Part shown: in pieces, positions 43,225 to 52,852 of the stretch | How positions within the stretch are numbered: the first letter of the stretch is position 1 | Layout: each line of letters begins with the position of its first letter | Assembly: GCF_030264295.1 (NCBI RefSeq) | Contig: NZ_CP127173.1 | Span: 9,617,501-9,681,500 of the forward strand | Reading direction: 5' to 3' | From: Amycolatopsis nalaikhensis | Lineage (GTDB): Bacteria; Actinomycetota; Actinomycetes; Mycobacteriales; Pseudonocardiaceae | Length of the DNA stretch: 64,000 nucleotides | Notes under the pieces: model-generated | Databases searched by the model: none | What the model saw: the letters and a program-made list of their open reading frames with translations, nothing else | What the model was told of the DNA's origin: nothing | Made by a program: the position numbers and the translations under genes

Positions 43225-44973
43225 TCAACCCAAGGACTCCGGCACGTCGACAACACGGCTGCGCAGGTACTCGCCGAGCCCCTTCGCCTGCGGGTCCGGC
43301 CGGACCGACGCCGCCACGCCCGCGCCGAGGAGCCCGACCACCACGAAGTTGAGCGCCCGCAAGTTCGGCAGCTCGAACCGCCGGACTTCGAGGTCGGCCG
43401 CCTCGGGCAGCAGCTCCCGGAACCGGTCGACGTCGAGGAAAGACCGGAGCCAGGCGTACTCCGCGTCGGTCCGGGTCCACAGTCCGATGTTGGCGTTGCC
43501 GCCCTTGTCGCCGGACCGCGCACCGGCCACCTCTCCCAGCGGCACCCGCCGGGTCGGGCCCTCGAAAGAACAGGGTCCACAAGGGACGGTGTGCGCAGCG
43601 ATCGGCCCGGACGGCGGGTGCGGGATCACCCGCCGGGTGCCGTCGGGCAGGGTGACGCGGTGCTCGACTTCGGCCGCCGGAACCACCGTCGGCCAGTAGA
43701 CGCCGAAGCCGCTCTCCGCCGACGGCGGGGTCGTCGTGTGGAACCCCGGGTAGCCACCGAGCGCCAGCTCCATCGTCGTGTTCGAAAACCGGCGGCCCAC
43801 CTTGGCCCGGTCCGGGTCCTTCACCGTGATCCGCAGGTGCGCGGTGGCCTCGGCATTGACGGCTGCGTCCGGGTGGTCGAACCGCAACAGCGTCACGTCG
43901 ACCTCGGCGAACTGCTCCTTGCCGCCCAGCAGCTCGAACAGCTGCTGCTCGGCCCACGCGGCCTTCTCCTCGATGCGGGTGCCGGTGAGCACCAGGGTCA
44001 TCGTGTTCCGGTAGCCGCCGTCGTGGTTGAGAGCCACCTTCAGCCGGTCGCCGGGCGGGCTGCCGCGGGTGCCGGTGATCCGCACGCGGTCGGGTCCGGC
44101 CTGCTCGAGCCGGACGGTGTCGAAGTGCGCGACCGCGTCCGGACCGGCGTAGGCCGGTTCGGCGATCTCGTACAGCAGCTGCGCGGTGACCGTGCCGACC
44201 GAGACCAGGCCGCCGGTGCCCTCGTGCTTGGTGATCACGCTCGAGCCGTCGGCCTCGACCTCGGCGATCGGGAAGCCCGGGTACCGGCGGTCGCTGATCT
44301 CTTCGAAGAACGCGTAGTTGCCGCCGGTGGCCTGCGGGCCGCACTCGATCACGTGGCCCGCGGCCATCGCCCCCGCGAGCGCGTCGAAGTCCGTCGGCGC
44401 CCAGCCGTGCCACCAGGCCGCCGGGCCGGTCACCAGCGACGCGTCGGTAACGCGGCCGGTCACGACGACGTCGGCGTCGGCCGCCAGCGCTTCGGCGATG
44501 CCCCAGCCGCCCAGGTAGGCGTTGGCGGTCACCGGCGTCACCCCGGCTTCGGCGAGCTTGCGCCCGGTGTCGAGGTGGGCCAGGTCGTGCCCGGCCGCCT
44601 GCAGGTCCTCCAGCCGGTCGACGAGGTCGTCGCCGTCCACGTAGGCGATCTTTGGGTGCAGGCCCAGCCGTCCGGCGAGCGCGGCGACTTCGTCGGCGAG
44701 TCCTGGCGGGTTGAGGCCACCGGCGTTCGACACGATCCGGATCCCGCGGTCCAGGCAGGTGCCCAGCACCTCTTCGAGCTGGGTGAGGAACGTCTTCGCG
44801 TAGCCCGCGGCCGGGTCCTTCCGCCGCGCTTTCCAGAGGATCAGCATGGTCAGCTCGGCGAGGTAGTCGCCGGTGAGGACGTCGATCGGGCCGCCGTCGA
44901 CCATCTCCCGCGCCGCCGCGAGGCGGTCGCCGTAGAAGCCGGAGCAGTTCGCGATCCGGATCGGGCGCCTCAT
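43225..44973 (-). CDS. AtuA-family protein (acyclic terpene utilisation, DUF1446)
   Basis: A 582-residue protein. The N-terminal DUF1446/AtuA domain shows RIANCSGFYGDRLAAAREMV, DVLTGDYLAELTMLILWKAR, RIVSNAGGLNPPGLA, VTANAYLGGWGIAEAL and VTGRVTDASLVTGPAAWWHG. The C-terminal domain has GARSGDKGGNANIGLW. AtuA is required for citronellol/geraniol catabolism in Pseudomonas, but its reaction is unknown. The ATG at 44973 was chosen over a longer upstream frame because the family begins at RRPIRIAN. It is the last gene of a seven-gene acyl-CoA operon, coupled by four bases to the DinB-like gene. Confidence 0.88.
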   Translation of the reverse strand: MRRPIRIANCSGFYGDRLAAAREMVDGGPIDVLTGDYLAELTMLILWKARRKDPAAGYAKTFLTQLEEVLGTCLDRGIRIVSNAGGLNPPGLADEVAALAGRLGLHPKIAYVDGDDLVDRLEDLQAAGHDLAHLDTGRKLAEAGVTPVTANAYLGGWGIAEALAADADVVVTGRVTDASLVTGPAAWWHGWAPTDFDALAGAMAAGHVIECGPQATGGNYAFFEEISDRRYPGFPIAEVEADGSSVITKHEGTGGLVSVGTVTAQLLYEIAEPAYAGPDAVAHFDTVRLEQAGPDRVRITGTRGSPPGDRLKVALNHDGGYRNTMTLVLTGTRIEEKAAWAEQQLFELLGGKEQFAEVDVTLLRFDHPDAAVNAEATAHLRITVKDPDRAKVGRRFSNTTMELALGGYPGFHTTTPPSAESGFGVYWPTVVPAAEVEHRVTLPDGTRRVIPHPPSGPIAAHTVPCGPCSFEGPTRRVPLGEVAGARSGDKGGNANIGLWTRTDAEYAWLRSFLDVDRFRELLPEAADLEVRRFELPNLRALNFVVVGLLGAGVAASVRPDPQAKGLGEYLRSRVVDVPESLG

Positions 44974-45761
44974 GCGTGGCTCCGTTCGCGGCCGGGCCCG
45001 GGCGCTCCGGCGAAGGCTTGGGCGATCCCGATCCACTCACGGGCCACCGGTCCGGTGACGACGAGCCCGGTGTCGTCGACATGCCGACGCTGGGTGACCG
45101 TCAGGCAGAAGTCGAGCGCGGTGCCCTCCACGCGGTCGGCGGCGTCCGCGTCGCCCCACGTCCACAGTGGACCGGAGGGCGCGCGCAGCTCCACCCGGAT
45201 CGGCGCCGTCGGCACCTCGCGGCCGTTGAGCCGGAAGCTGAACGCGGTCGTCGAGACGCCGAGGTGGGCGATGTGCCGCAACCGGTCGGTCGCCGGGCGG
45301 GTCACGCCGAGCGCGTCGGCGATGTCCTGGCCGTGCGCCCAGGTTTCCATGATCCGCGCGGTGACCGAAGAAGCCACGCTCATGTCGGGTCCGTACCAGG
45401 GCAGCCGGGCGCGCGGGTCGCGGCCGCGGAACGCCGTGACGAACCCGGCGCGCGCCCGCGCGAACCACGCCCGGGTTTCGGCCGCCCTCAGGCCCGCGTG
45501 CTGGACGGCGACGCGGTCGGGGAAGTCCATGCCGTCGGCCATCAACGCCGACGCCTCCTCCCGGAAGCCGCCGGGATCGACCGCGGCCCGCGTCGCGGCT
45601 TCGTCGAAGAAGGCCAGGTGCGTGACCTGGTCGCGGATCGTCCACCCGGCGGCGGGCGTCGGCCGGGCGATCCCGGCGTCGTCCAGCGGGCCGATCATCG
45701 CGTCGACGTCAGCGGCTTCGGCGAGCAGGTCGTCGAGGAGCGCGTCCAGCGAGACGGCCAT
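44970..45761 (-). CDS. TIGR03084-type DinB/maleylpyruvate-isomerase-like protein
   Basis: A 263-residue protein. The N-terminal helical domain carries AGWTIRDQVTHLAFFDEAAT and MSVASSVTARIMETWAHGQDIADALG, whose histidines are the expected metal ligands. The C-terminal part has PSGPLWTWGDADAADRVEGTALDFCLTVTQRR. This family is found almost only in actinobacterial acyl-CoA clusters of this kind. Its reaction is unknown; mycothiol or another thiol may be involved. It lies between AtuA and the enoyl-CoA hydratase on the same transcript. Confidence 0.8.
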   Translation of the reverse strand: MAVSLDALLDDLLAEAADVDAMIGPLDDAGIARPTPAAGWTIRDQVTHLAFFDEAATRAAVDPGGFREEASALMADGMDFPDRVAVQHAGLRAAETRAWFARARAGFVTAFRGRDPRARLPWYGPDMSVASSVTARIMETWAHGQDIADALGVTRPATDRLRHIAHLGVSTTAFSFRLNGREVPTAPIRVELRAPSGPLWTWGDADAADRVEGTALDFCLTVTQRRHVDDTGLVVTGPVAREWIGIAQAFAGAPGPGRERSHA

Positions 45762-45762
45762 G

Positions 45763-46506
45763 TCAGCGTCCTTCCCACACGGGCGTGCGCTTTTCGCGAA
45801 ACGCCGCCGGGCCTTCCTGCGCGTCCCGCGAGCGGTACACCGGGGCCCAGATCTCCTCGGCGCGCTCGTAGACGTCGGCGCGGGACAGGTAGGCGGTCCG
45901 CTTGGCCGCACGCACCGAAAGCGGCGCGTTGGCGGCGATCCGCTCGGCGAGCGCCTGCGTCCGGGACCGCAGCTCGGCCGCCGGGACGACGTCGTTGACC
46001 AGCCCGACCTCCCGCGCCCGGTGGGCGTCGATCGGGTCGCCGGTCAGCAGGATCTCCATGGCGACCCGCGGCGGCACCAGCCAGGACAGCGGGGCGGCCC
46101 ACGGCGCGCCCCGGCCCACCTTCACCTCGGTCACCGCGAACAGCGCGTGCTCGGCCGCGACGACGAGGTCGCACTGCTGGGCCAGCAGGAATCCCCCGGC
46201 GTAGGCGACGCCGTTGACCGCGGCGATCGTCGGCTTGGGCACGTCGACGTTCCGCCCGAACTGCGGCAGGAAGTCCGGCGGCGGGATTTCCAGTGCCGTC
46301 TCGGCCATTTCCTTGAGGTCGCCACCCGCGCAGAACGCCTTGTCCCCGGCCCCGGTCAGCACGAGCACGGCGGCCGAGTCGTCGGCGACGAACCGCCGGG
46401 TGCCCGCCCACAACCCGTCGCGGACCTCTTTGGACAGTGCGTTGCGCGCTTCGGGGCGGTCGATCGTCAGCCAGGCGACGCCATTGTGCACCTCGTAGGA
46501 AATCAC
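45763..46506 (-). CDS. Enoyl-CoA hydratase/isomerase (AtuE/LiuC-like)
   Basis: A 247-residue crotonase-fold protein. Motifs are WLTIDRPEARNALSKEV, LVLTGAGDKAFCAGGDLKEM, which forms the oxyanion hole, and VNGVAYAGGFLLAQQCDLVV. The usual PGAGG-type segment with the second catalytic Glu is replaced by KVGRGAPWAAPLSWLVPPR, so the chemistry may differ from plain hydration. In an Atu/Liu pathway it would hydrate a branched glutaconyl-CoA. It overlaps the carboxylase alpha gene by four bases. Confidence 0.85.
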   Translation of the reverse strand: MISYEVHNGVAWLTIDRPEARNALSKEVRDGLWAGTRRFVADDSAAVLVLTGAGDKAFCAGGDLKEMAETALEIPPPDFLPQFGRNVDVPKPTIAAVNGVAYAGGFLLAQQCDLVVAAEHALFAVTEVKVGRGAPWAAPLSWLVPPRVAMEILLTGDPIDAHRAREVGLVNDVVPAAELRSRTQALAERIAANAPLSVRAAKRTAYLSRADVYERAEEIWAPVYRSRDAQEGPAAFREKRTPVWEGR

Positions 46507-48457
46507 TCCACCACCGCCAGCACCTGGCCGGTGTCGACCTGGTCGCCTTGACGCACCCGCAGTTCGGCGACCGAGCCGTCGATCGGCGCGGTGACGGTGT
46601 GCTCCATCTTCATCGCCTCCAAGACCACGAGCGCTTGCCCGGCCACGACGTTTTCCCCGGCCTCGACGAGCACCCGCACCACCGCACCGGGCATCGCGGC
46701 GAGCAGCGACCCGGCGGCCGCGGCGGCGTCCGGGTCCGCGAAGCGCGGGACTTCGGCGAGCGCCGCCGCCCCGTCCGCGCCGTCCACATAGGACGTTCCG
46801 GCGCGGGTGTGCACGCGGTAGGTGCGGTGGACGCCGTCGATCTCCAGCTCGACGAGGTCGGGTTCCGCCGAGAGCAGCCGCACGGAGTCGCCGAGCGGTG
46901 CGCCGTTGACGGTGAGCCGGAGACCGGACCGGCGGACCGAGTAGGCGACGTCCAGGGTGTCGCCGCCGCTGACGTACGCGACCCGTTGCGGGACGCCGCC
47001 GACGTTGCGCCAGCCGGAGGGCATCTGGGCAGGACCCGCGCGTCCCGGCGGTGGCGGGCCTGCCGGGCCAGCGCCGCGGCCGCGGCCTGCCGGGCGCCGC
47101 CGCCTTCGGGCGCGCCGAGGGCGACGGGGTCGTGCCGCATCAGGTATCCCGTGTCCGTGTGACCGGCCAGGAACTCGGCCTCGCCGAGGATGCCGACGAG
47201 GAGGTCGCGGTTGGTCGTCACGCCGTGGAGTTCGGCGTGCCGCAACGCGCGGGCCAGCGTGCGCGCGGCTTCGCGGCGGGTGCGGCCGTGGGCGATCACC
47301 TTGGCGAGCATCGGGTCGTAGTGCGGGCCGACCACCGAGCCGTCGACGACCCCGGAGTCGACGCGGACACCCCGCGCCGCCGGGACGCGGAACCGGTGCA
47401 GGGTCCCGGTGGCGGGCAGGAACCCGGCCGGGACGTCCTCGGCGTAGAGCCGCACCTCGATCGCGTGCCCGGTGATCCGCGCGCCCGTGACCTCGGGCGG
47501 CAGCGGCTCCCCCTCGGCGACGCGCAGTTGCAGCTCGACCAGGTCCAGGCCGGTGACCAGCTCGGTCACCGGGTGCTCGACCTGCAGCCGGGTGTTGACC
47601 TCCAGGAAGTAGAACCGGCCGTCGCGGTCCAGCACGAACTCGACGGTGCCGGCGCCGGTGTAGCCGATGGCCTTCCCGGCGGCGACCGCCGCGGCACCGA
47701 GCTCGGCGCGCAGGGCGTCGTCGACCGCCGGGGACGGGCACTCCTCGACGATCTTCTGGTAGCGGCGCTGGATCGAGCACTCCCGCTCGAACAGGTGCAC
47801 CACTTCGCCGTGCGTGTCGCCGAGGATCTGCACCTCGACGTGCCGCGGGTCGACGACGAACCGTTCCAGGAACACGGTTCCGTCGCCGAACGCGGACGCG
47901 GCCTCGCGTCGGGCACCTTCGACGGCCTCGGCGAGCGCGGCGGCGTCGTGGACCACGCGCATGCCGCGGCCACCACCGCCGAACGCGGCCTTGACCAGCA
48001 CCGGGAAGCCGATGGACGCGGCCACCGCGGCGAGGTCGGTGTCGTCGGAGACGGTCGCGCCCGGCAGCACCGGGACCCCGGCGGCGTCCATCAGGGCCTT
48101 GGCTTCCAGCTTCGAGCCCATCGACGCGATGGCGTCCGGAGACGGGCCGACGAACGTCAGCCCGGCCGCGGCGCAGTCGCGGGCGAACCCGGCGTTCTCC
48201 GACAGGAACCCGTAGCCGGGGTGGACCGCGTCGGCGCCGGTGGCGCGGGCCGCGGCGATGACGAGGTCACCCCGCAGGTACGTCTCGGACGGCGCGGCGC
48301 CGGGCAGCCGGACCGCCTCGTCGGCGAGCCGGACGAACGGGGCGCCCGCGTCCGGGTCGGAGTACACCGCGACGGTGGCGATCCCGAGGTCGTGCGCGGT
48401 GCGCATGACCCGCGCCGCGATCTCCCCGCGGTTGGCGACCAGCAGTTTCGTGATCAT
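46503..48457 (-). pseudogene. Acyl-CoA carboxylase alpha subunit (biotin carboxylase + BCCP), one frameshift
   Basis: Restoring one base gives a 651-residue subunit. The biotin carboxylase part begins MITKLLVANRGEIAARVMRT and includes FGGGGRGMRVVHD, ERECSIQRRYQKIVEE and FLEVNTRLQVEHPVTELVTG. The C-terminal part has MPSGWRNVGGVPQRV and the biotinylation site VLEAMKMEHTV. The frame breaks after RDARVLP: at 47026-47029 a run of three G (plus strand) should be four. All domains are otherwise intact, so either a sequencing error or a recent loss is possible. With the beta subunit it would carboxylate geranyl-, methylcrotonyl- or a related branched acyl-CoA. The gap to the beta subunit is 5 bp. Confidence 0.82.
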
Positions 48458-48462
48458 CGGCC

Positions 48463-50061
48463 TCACATCCGGAAGACGCCGAAGCCACGCCGGCCCTCGA
48501 CGCGGTTGGAGTGGACGGCGGACAGCGACATCCCCAGCACGTCGCGCGTGTCGCGGGGGTCGACGATGCCGTCGTCGTAGAGCCGCGCGGTGACGGCGAA
48601 GGCGTGCGACTCGCGTTCGATCTGGCTCTCGATCGCCGCGGTGCGCCGCCGGTCGGCGTCTTCGTCGAACTCGCGGCCCTGCGACGCCGCCGACGCGCGC
48701 CCGACGATCGACATCACCCCGGCGAGCTGGGCCGCGCCCATCACCGCGAGCTTCGCGCCCGGCCAGGCGAACATCAGCCGCGGGTCGTAGGCGCGCCCGG
48801 ACATGCCGTAGTTGCCGGCCCCGAACGAGGACGCCATGTTGACCGTCAGGTGCGGCACCGTGCTGTTGGTGACGGCGTTGATCATCTTGGCGCCGTCCTT
48901 GATGATGCCGCCCTGCTCGTACTGCGTGCCGACCATGTAGCCGGTCGTGTTCTGCAGGAACACCAGCGGCACGTCGGTCTGGTTGGCGAGCAGGATGAAC
49001 TCGCTGGCCTTCTTGGCTTCCTCGCTGAAGAGCACGCCGCGGTGGTTGGCGAGCACGCCGACCGGATAGCCGTGGATGCTCGCCCAGCCGGTCACCAGCG
49101 ACGTGCCGTAGAGCGGCTTGTACTCGTCGAAGTCGGAGCCGTCGACGGTGCGGGCCAGGATTTCGCGCGGGTCGAAGGGCACCTTGGTGTCCGGCGGCAC
49201 GATGCCGAGGATCTCCTCGGGGTCGTAGCGCGGCGGTTCGGGGTTCGGGCGCGGCGCCGGGCCGAGCTTGCACCAGTTGATCCGGGAGACGATGCGGCGG
49301 CCGAGCCGGATGGCGTCGCGTTCGTCGACGGCGAAGTAGTCCGACAGGCCCGAGACGCGGGAGTGCATTTCCGCCCCGCCCAGCGACTCGTCGTCCGCCT
49401 CCTCGCCGGTCGCCATCTTGACCAGCGGCGGGCCGCCCAGGAACACCTTGGCCTGCCGGTCGACGAGCACCGCGTAGTCGCACATGCCGGGCACGTACGC
49501 GCCACCGGCGGTCGAGTTGCCGAACACGATCGCGACCGTAGGGATGCCCAGCGACGACAGCTCGGTCAGCTCGTGGAAGATCCGCCCGGCGGGCACGAAC
49601 AGGTCGGCCTGCGTGGGCAGGTCGGCGCCACCGGACTCGACGAGGTTGATCACCGGAAGCCGGTTCACGCGGGCGATCTCCAAGGCGCGCAACGTCTTCC
49701 GCAGCGAGTACGGGTTCATCGCGCCGCCGCGGACGGTCGGGTCGTGCCCGATGATCACGCACTCCACATCGGACACGACGCCGATGCCGGTGAGCACGGA
49801 GGCGCCGACCGTGAAGTCGGTGCCCCACGCCGCGAGCGCGGACAGTTCGAGGAACGGGCTGTCCGGGTCGAGCAGCAGTTCCAGCCGTTCGCGCACCGGC
49901 AGCTTGCCGCGGTCGCGGTGCCGCTGGACGTAGCGCTCACCACCCCCGGCGATGGCCAGCTCGAGCTGTTCCTCCAGCCGCGCCAACGCTTCCAGCTGCG
50001 CCTTGCGGTTGGTGGCGTAGCTTTCGGCGGAGACGTCGAGCAGGGACTTCAGGACGGTCAT
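48463..50061 (-). CDS. Acyl-CoA carboxylase beta subunit (carboxyltransferase)
   Basis: A 532-residue carboxyltransferase of the MccB/LiuB/AtuC type. Motifs are RHRDRGKLPVRERLELLLD, ECVIIGHDPTVRGGAMNPYS, INLVESGGADLPTQ, AIVFGNSTAGGAYVPGMCDY, GGPPLVKMATGEEADDESLGGAEMH, and the C-terminal FLQNTTGYMVGTQYEQGG and GAGNYGMSGRAYDPRLMF. The last two are characteristic of methylcrotonyl/geranyl-CoA carboxylases and unlike propionyl-CoA carboxylase. The ATG overlaps the ligase stop. Geranyl- versus methylcrotonyl-CoA preference depends on a pocket residue that I cannot assign. Confidence 0.9.
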   Translation of the reverse strand: MTVLKSLLDVSAESYATNRKAQLEALARLEEQLELAIAGGGERYVQRHRDRGKLPVRERLELLLDPDSPFLELSALAAWGTDFTVGASVLTGIGVVSDVECVIIGHDPTVRGGAMNPYSLRKTLRALEIARVNRLPVINLVESGGADLPTQADLFVPAGRIFHELTELSSLGIPTVAIVFGNSTAGGAYVPGMCDYAVLVDRQAKVFLGGPPLVKMATGEEADDESLGGAEMHSRVSGLSDYFAVDERDAIRLGRRIVSRINWCKLGPAPRPNPEPPRYDPEEILGIVPPDTKVPFDPREILARTVDGSDFDEYKPLYGTSLVTGWASIHGYPVGVLANHRGVLFSEEAKKASEFILLANQTDVPLVFLQNTTGYMVGTQYEQGGIIKDGAKMINAVTNSTVPHLTVNMASSFGAGNYGMSGRAYDPRLMFAWPGAKLAVMGAAQLAGVMSIVGRASAASQGREFDEDADRRRTAAIESQIERESHAFAVTARLYDDGIVDPRDTRDVLGMSLSAVHSNRVEGRRGFGVFRM

Positions 50062-51623
50062 GCGGTGCCCCCGTAGTGCCCGGCGTGCCGCTCCCGGACC
50101 ACGTTCTTCTGGATCTTCCCGGTCGAGGTGCGCGGCAGCTCGTCGGCGACGATCACGGCTTTCGGGACCTTGTAGCCGTCGAGCCGGTCCTTCAGCCGCC
50201 GCCGCAGGTCGTCGCCGTCGATCCGGGCGCCCGGCTTCGGCACGACCACCGCCGTGATCGCCTCGGTCCACCGCTCGTGCGGCAGCCCGACCACCACGAC
50301 CTCGGCGACGTCCGGCTCGGTGTCGTAGACCGCCCGCTCCACCTCGATCGAGGCGACGTTCTCGCCGCCGGTCTTGATGACGTCCTTGTAGCGGTCGGCG
50401 AACCAGAGCACCCCGTCCGGTCCGAAGAAGCCGACGTCGCCGGAGTGGAACCAGCCGTGCCGGAACGCCTCCGCCGTCGCCTCGGGGTTGCGCAGGTACT
50501 CCTGCATGGTCGACGGCGCCCGGTAGACGATCTCCCCCTGCTCGCCGCGCGGCAGCAGGTTCCCGTCCGGGTCCATGATCCCGACCTGGACGCCGGTGAG
50601 CGGCGTGCCGACCGCGCCGACGTGCGAAAGCTGGTGCTCGGGCCGGAAGAGCGTGGTGATCGGGCTCATCTCGGTCTGCCCGAACAGCAGCGCGAAGTCG
50701 CAGCCGAAGCCGTCGAGGCACGCCTTGATCTGCGCTTCCGGCATCGGGGCCATCGCGTACACCGCGCGGCGCAGGGACGACAGGTCGCGGTCGGCGAAGG
50801 ACGGGTGGTCCAGCGCCGCGCGGTACATCATCGGCAGGCCGAAGACCTGGGTGATGCCTTCGCGTTCGATCGTGTCGAGGAAACGCTCCGGGTCGAAGCC
50901 GCGGTGGACGTGGATCGTGGCGCCGACGACGACCGCGGGCGTGCAGAAGGCGTTCAGCTGCGCGGTGTGGAACATCGGCATCATCGCGAGGAACCGGTCG
51001 TCGGCGCGCCAGCCCGAGTCGAGCGCGGCCGACATCGACTCGAGGTGGATCGCCAGGTGCGTGCCGACGACACCCTTCGGCGCCGCCGTCGTACCCGAGG
51101 TGTACAGATAGGACAGTGGGGCGCGGTCCTCCACCACGACTTCGGGGGCGGACGTGTCGTCCGAGAGCACGTCGTCGAAGTCCAGCCCCTCGGCGGCACC
51201 GCCGGTGCCGGGCGCGAGGATCACGTCGGCCACCGCGGGGACCTGCGCCACCGCGGGCGCGACGGCGTCGGCGAGCTGGCGCTCCACGACGATGCCGCGG
51301 GCCCGCGAGTGCTCGAGCACGTAGGCGACTTCGCCGCTGCGCCAGCCGAGGTTGATCGGGACGCAGACGAGCCCGAGCTTGGCGCAGGCGTAGTAGACGG
51401 CGAGGAACTCGGCGCTGTTGGCCGACGCCAGCGCGAGGGCGTCCCCGGTCGTGTAACCGCGGGCGGTGAGGCCGTGCGCGAGCCGGTTGACCCAGGCGTC
51501 GAACTCGCCGTAGGTCCAGCGCCGGTCCCCGTCGACGACGGCGGGGGTCTCCGGCCGGGCGAACGCGACGCGGGTCAGCGCGTCCCCGACGTTGACGCGG
51601 TGGACGAGGTTGTGGTCCGTCAT
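50058..51623 (-). CDS. Acyl-CoA synthetase, AMP-binding
   Basis: A 521-residue ANL-superfamily ligase. The ATP P-loop is LYTSGTTAAPKGVVGTH; then FLAMMPMFHTAQLNAF, LLFGQTEMSPITT and GWFHSGDVGFFGPDG; then ADRYKDVIKTGGENVASIEVE; the catalytic Lys motif near the end is LPRTSTGKIQKNVV. It activates a carboxylic acid as its CoA thioester and would feed the acyl-CoA dehydrogenase encoded just upstream. In the Atu pathway this corresponds to AtuH. Cytoplasmic. Confidence 0.9.
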   Translation of the reverse strand: MTDHNLVHRVNVGDALTRVAFARPETPAVVDGDRRWTYGEFDAWVNRLAHGLTARGYTTGDALALASANSAEFLAVYYACAKLGLVCVPINLGWRSGEVAYVLEHSRARGIVVERQLADAVAPAVAQVPAVADVILAPGTGGAAEGLDFDDVLSDDTSAPEVVVEDRAPLSYLYTSGTTAAPKGVVGTHLAIHLESMSAALDSGWRADDRFLAMMPMFHTAQLNAFCTPAVVVGATIHVHRGFDPERFLDTIEREGITQVFGLPMMYRAALDHPSFADRDLSSLRRAVYAMAPMPEAQIKACLDGFGCDFALLFGQTEMSPITTLFRPEHQLSHVGAVGTPLTGVQVGIMDPDGNLLPRGEQGEIVYRAPSTMQEYLRNPEATAEAFRHGWFHSGDVGFFGPDGVLWFADRYKDVIKTGGENVASIEVERAVYDTEPDVAEVVVVGLPHERWTEAITAVVVPKPGARIDGDDLRRRLKDRLDGYKVPKAVIVADELPRTSTGKIQKNVVRERHAGHYGGTA

Positions 51624-51631
51624 CAGTCCTC

Positions 51632-52783
51632 CTAATAGGACCGGGGCAGCCCGAGGCTGTGCTGCGCGACGAAGTTGAGGATCATTTCGCGGTTCACCGG
51701 GGCGATCCGCAGCAACCGGGCCAGCCCCCAGTACGGCAGCAGCCCGAAGTCCGCCGAGACGCCGTTGCCGCCGTGGGTCTGGATCGCGGCGTCGACGGCG
51801 GCCAGCGCGGCCTCCGCGGCGGCGTACTTGGCCATGTTCGACGCCTCGCCCGCGGGCAGCCCGCGGTCGTGCAGGGCGGCCGCGCGGTGCGTCATCAGCG
51901 CGGCCAGTTCGGTTTCGATCTTGGCCTTCGCGAGGGCGTGCGAAACCCCTTGGTGGGCGCCGATCGGGCGGTCCCACACCGTGCGGTCCCGCGCGTAGCG
52001 GCTCGCGACGTCGAGGGCGTAGCGCGCGATGCCGACGCAGAGCGCGGCGCCGGTGATGCGTTCGGGATTGAGGCCGTGGAAGACCTGGCGGAAGCCTTCG
52101 CCCTCCTCGCCGACGAGGGCCGTCCCGGGCAGCCGGACGCCGTCGAAGCGCAGGGTGAACTGCTTTTCCGGGAGCATGACGTCCACCGGCAGCGGGGTGA
52201 CCGTGAGGCCCGGCGCGTCCACCGGCACCAGGAACAGCGAAAGCCGGGCTGTGCCATCGGGATCGCGGCCCGTGCGGGCGACCAGCAGCAGCGCGTCGGC
52301 GGTGTCGACGCCGGAGATGTAGTACTTCTCGCCGTCGACCACCCACTCGTCGCCGTCGCGGCGGGCGGTGGTGGCCAGCTTGTGGGTGTTGGACCCGGCG
52401 TCGGGCTCGGTGATGGCGAAGACGACCTTGCGCCGCCCGCTCGCCAGGCCGGGGAGCCACTCCTTGCGCTGCTCCGGCGTGCCGAACTCGGTGAGCACCT
52501 CGGCCGAGATGGCCTCGGTGACCAGGAGCAGCAGGATCGGCGCGCCTTTCGCCGCGCTCTCCTCGATCACGACGGTCAGCTCGGCGAGTCCGCCGCCGCC
52601 CCCGCCGTACTCCTCGGGGATGTTGACGCCGATGAACCCCGCGTCGCCGAGCGCGTGCCACAGCTCGGTGCATTCCCGGCCCTCGCGGGCGTGCTCGACG
52701 TAGTAGCGGCCGCCGAACGGGGCGGCGATGGCGGCCACCGCGGCCCGGAGGTCACGGGTCTCATCGCTTTCGAGCACGTCCAC
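51632..52783 (-). CDS. Acyl-CoA dehydrogenase
   Basis: A 383-residue FAD enzyme, first gene of the operon. Motifs are GFIGVNIPEEYGGGGGGLAE, VVFAITEPDAGSNTHKL, KYYISGVDTADALLLVART, RDRTVWDRPIGAHQGVSHALA and QTHGGNGVSADFGLLPYWGLARL. The expected catalytic Glu region near YWGLARLLRIAPV is altered from the common Y(R/E)D pattern, so the exact acid is uncertain. The GTG at 52783 follows AAGGAG. It would introduce the 2,3-double bond of citronellyl- or isovaleryl-like CoA (AtuD/LiuA role). Confidence 0.88.
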   Translation of the reverse strand: MDVLESDETRDLRAAVAAIAAPFGGRYYVEHAREGRECTELWHALGDAGFIGVNIPEEYGGGGGGLAELTVVIEESAAKGAPILLLLVTEAISAEVLTEFGTPEQRKEWLPGLASGRRKVVFAITEPDAGSNTHKLATTARRDGDEWVVDGEKYYISGVDTADALLLVARTGRDPDGTARLSLFLVPVDAPGLTVTPLPVDVMLPEKQFTLRFDGVRLPGTALVGEEGEGFRQVFHGLNPERITGAALCVGIARYALDVASRYARDRTVWDRPIGAHQGVSHALAKAKIETELAALMTHRAAALHDRGLPAGEASNMAKYAAAEAALAAVDAAIQTHGGNGVSADFGLLPYWGLARLLRIAPVNREMILNFVAQHSLGLPRSY

Positions 52784-52794
52784 ACCGACGCTCC

Positions 52795-52816
52795 TTAGTG
52801 ATTTGCTATTCACTAA
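52795..52816. promoter_or_regulatory. TetR operator 1: TTAGTGA-N8-TCACTAA
   Basis: A perfect 7-bp inverted repeat with an 8-bp A+T-rich spacer sits in the 69-bp gap between the acyl-CoA dehydrogenase operon and the divergent TetR gene, 12 bp from the GTG of the former. Binding here would block both promoters. Confidence 0.75.
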
Positions 52817-52852
52817 TAGCGCACCGTAGCGTCCGTCTGCGAGGATGACAAG

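Noticed and set aside
43180..46551. A 1123-codon open frame on the plus strand
   Set aside because: It is antisense to the AtuA-like, DinB-like and hydratase genes, all of which have clear family motifs on the minus strand.
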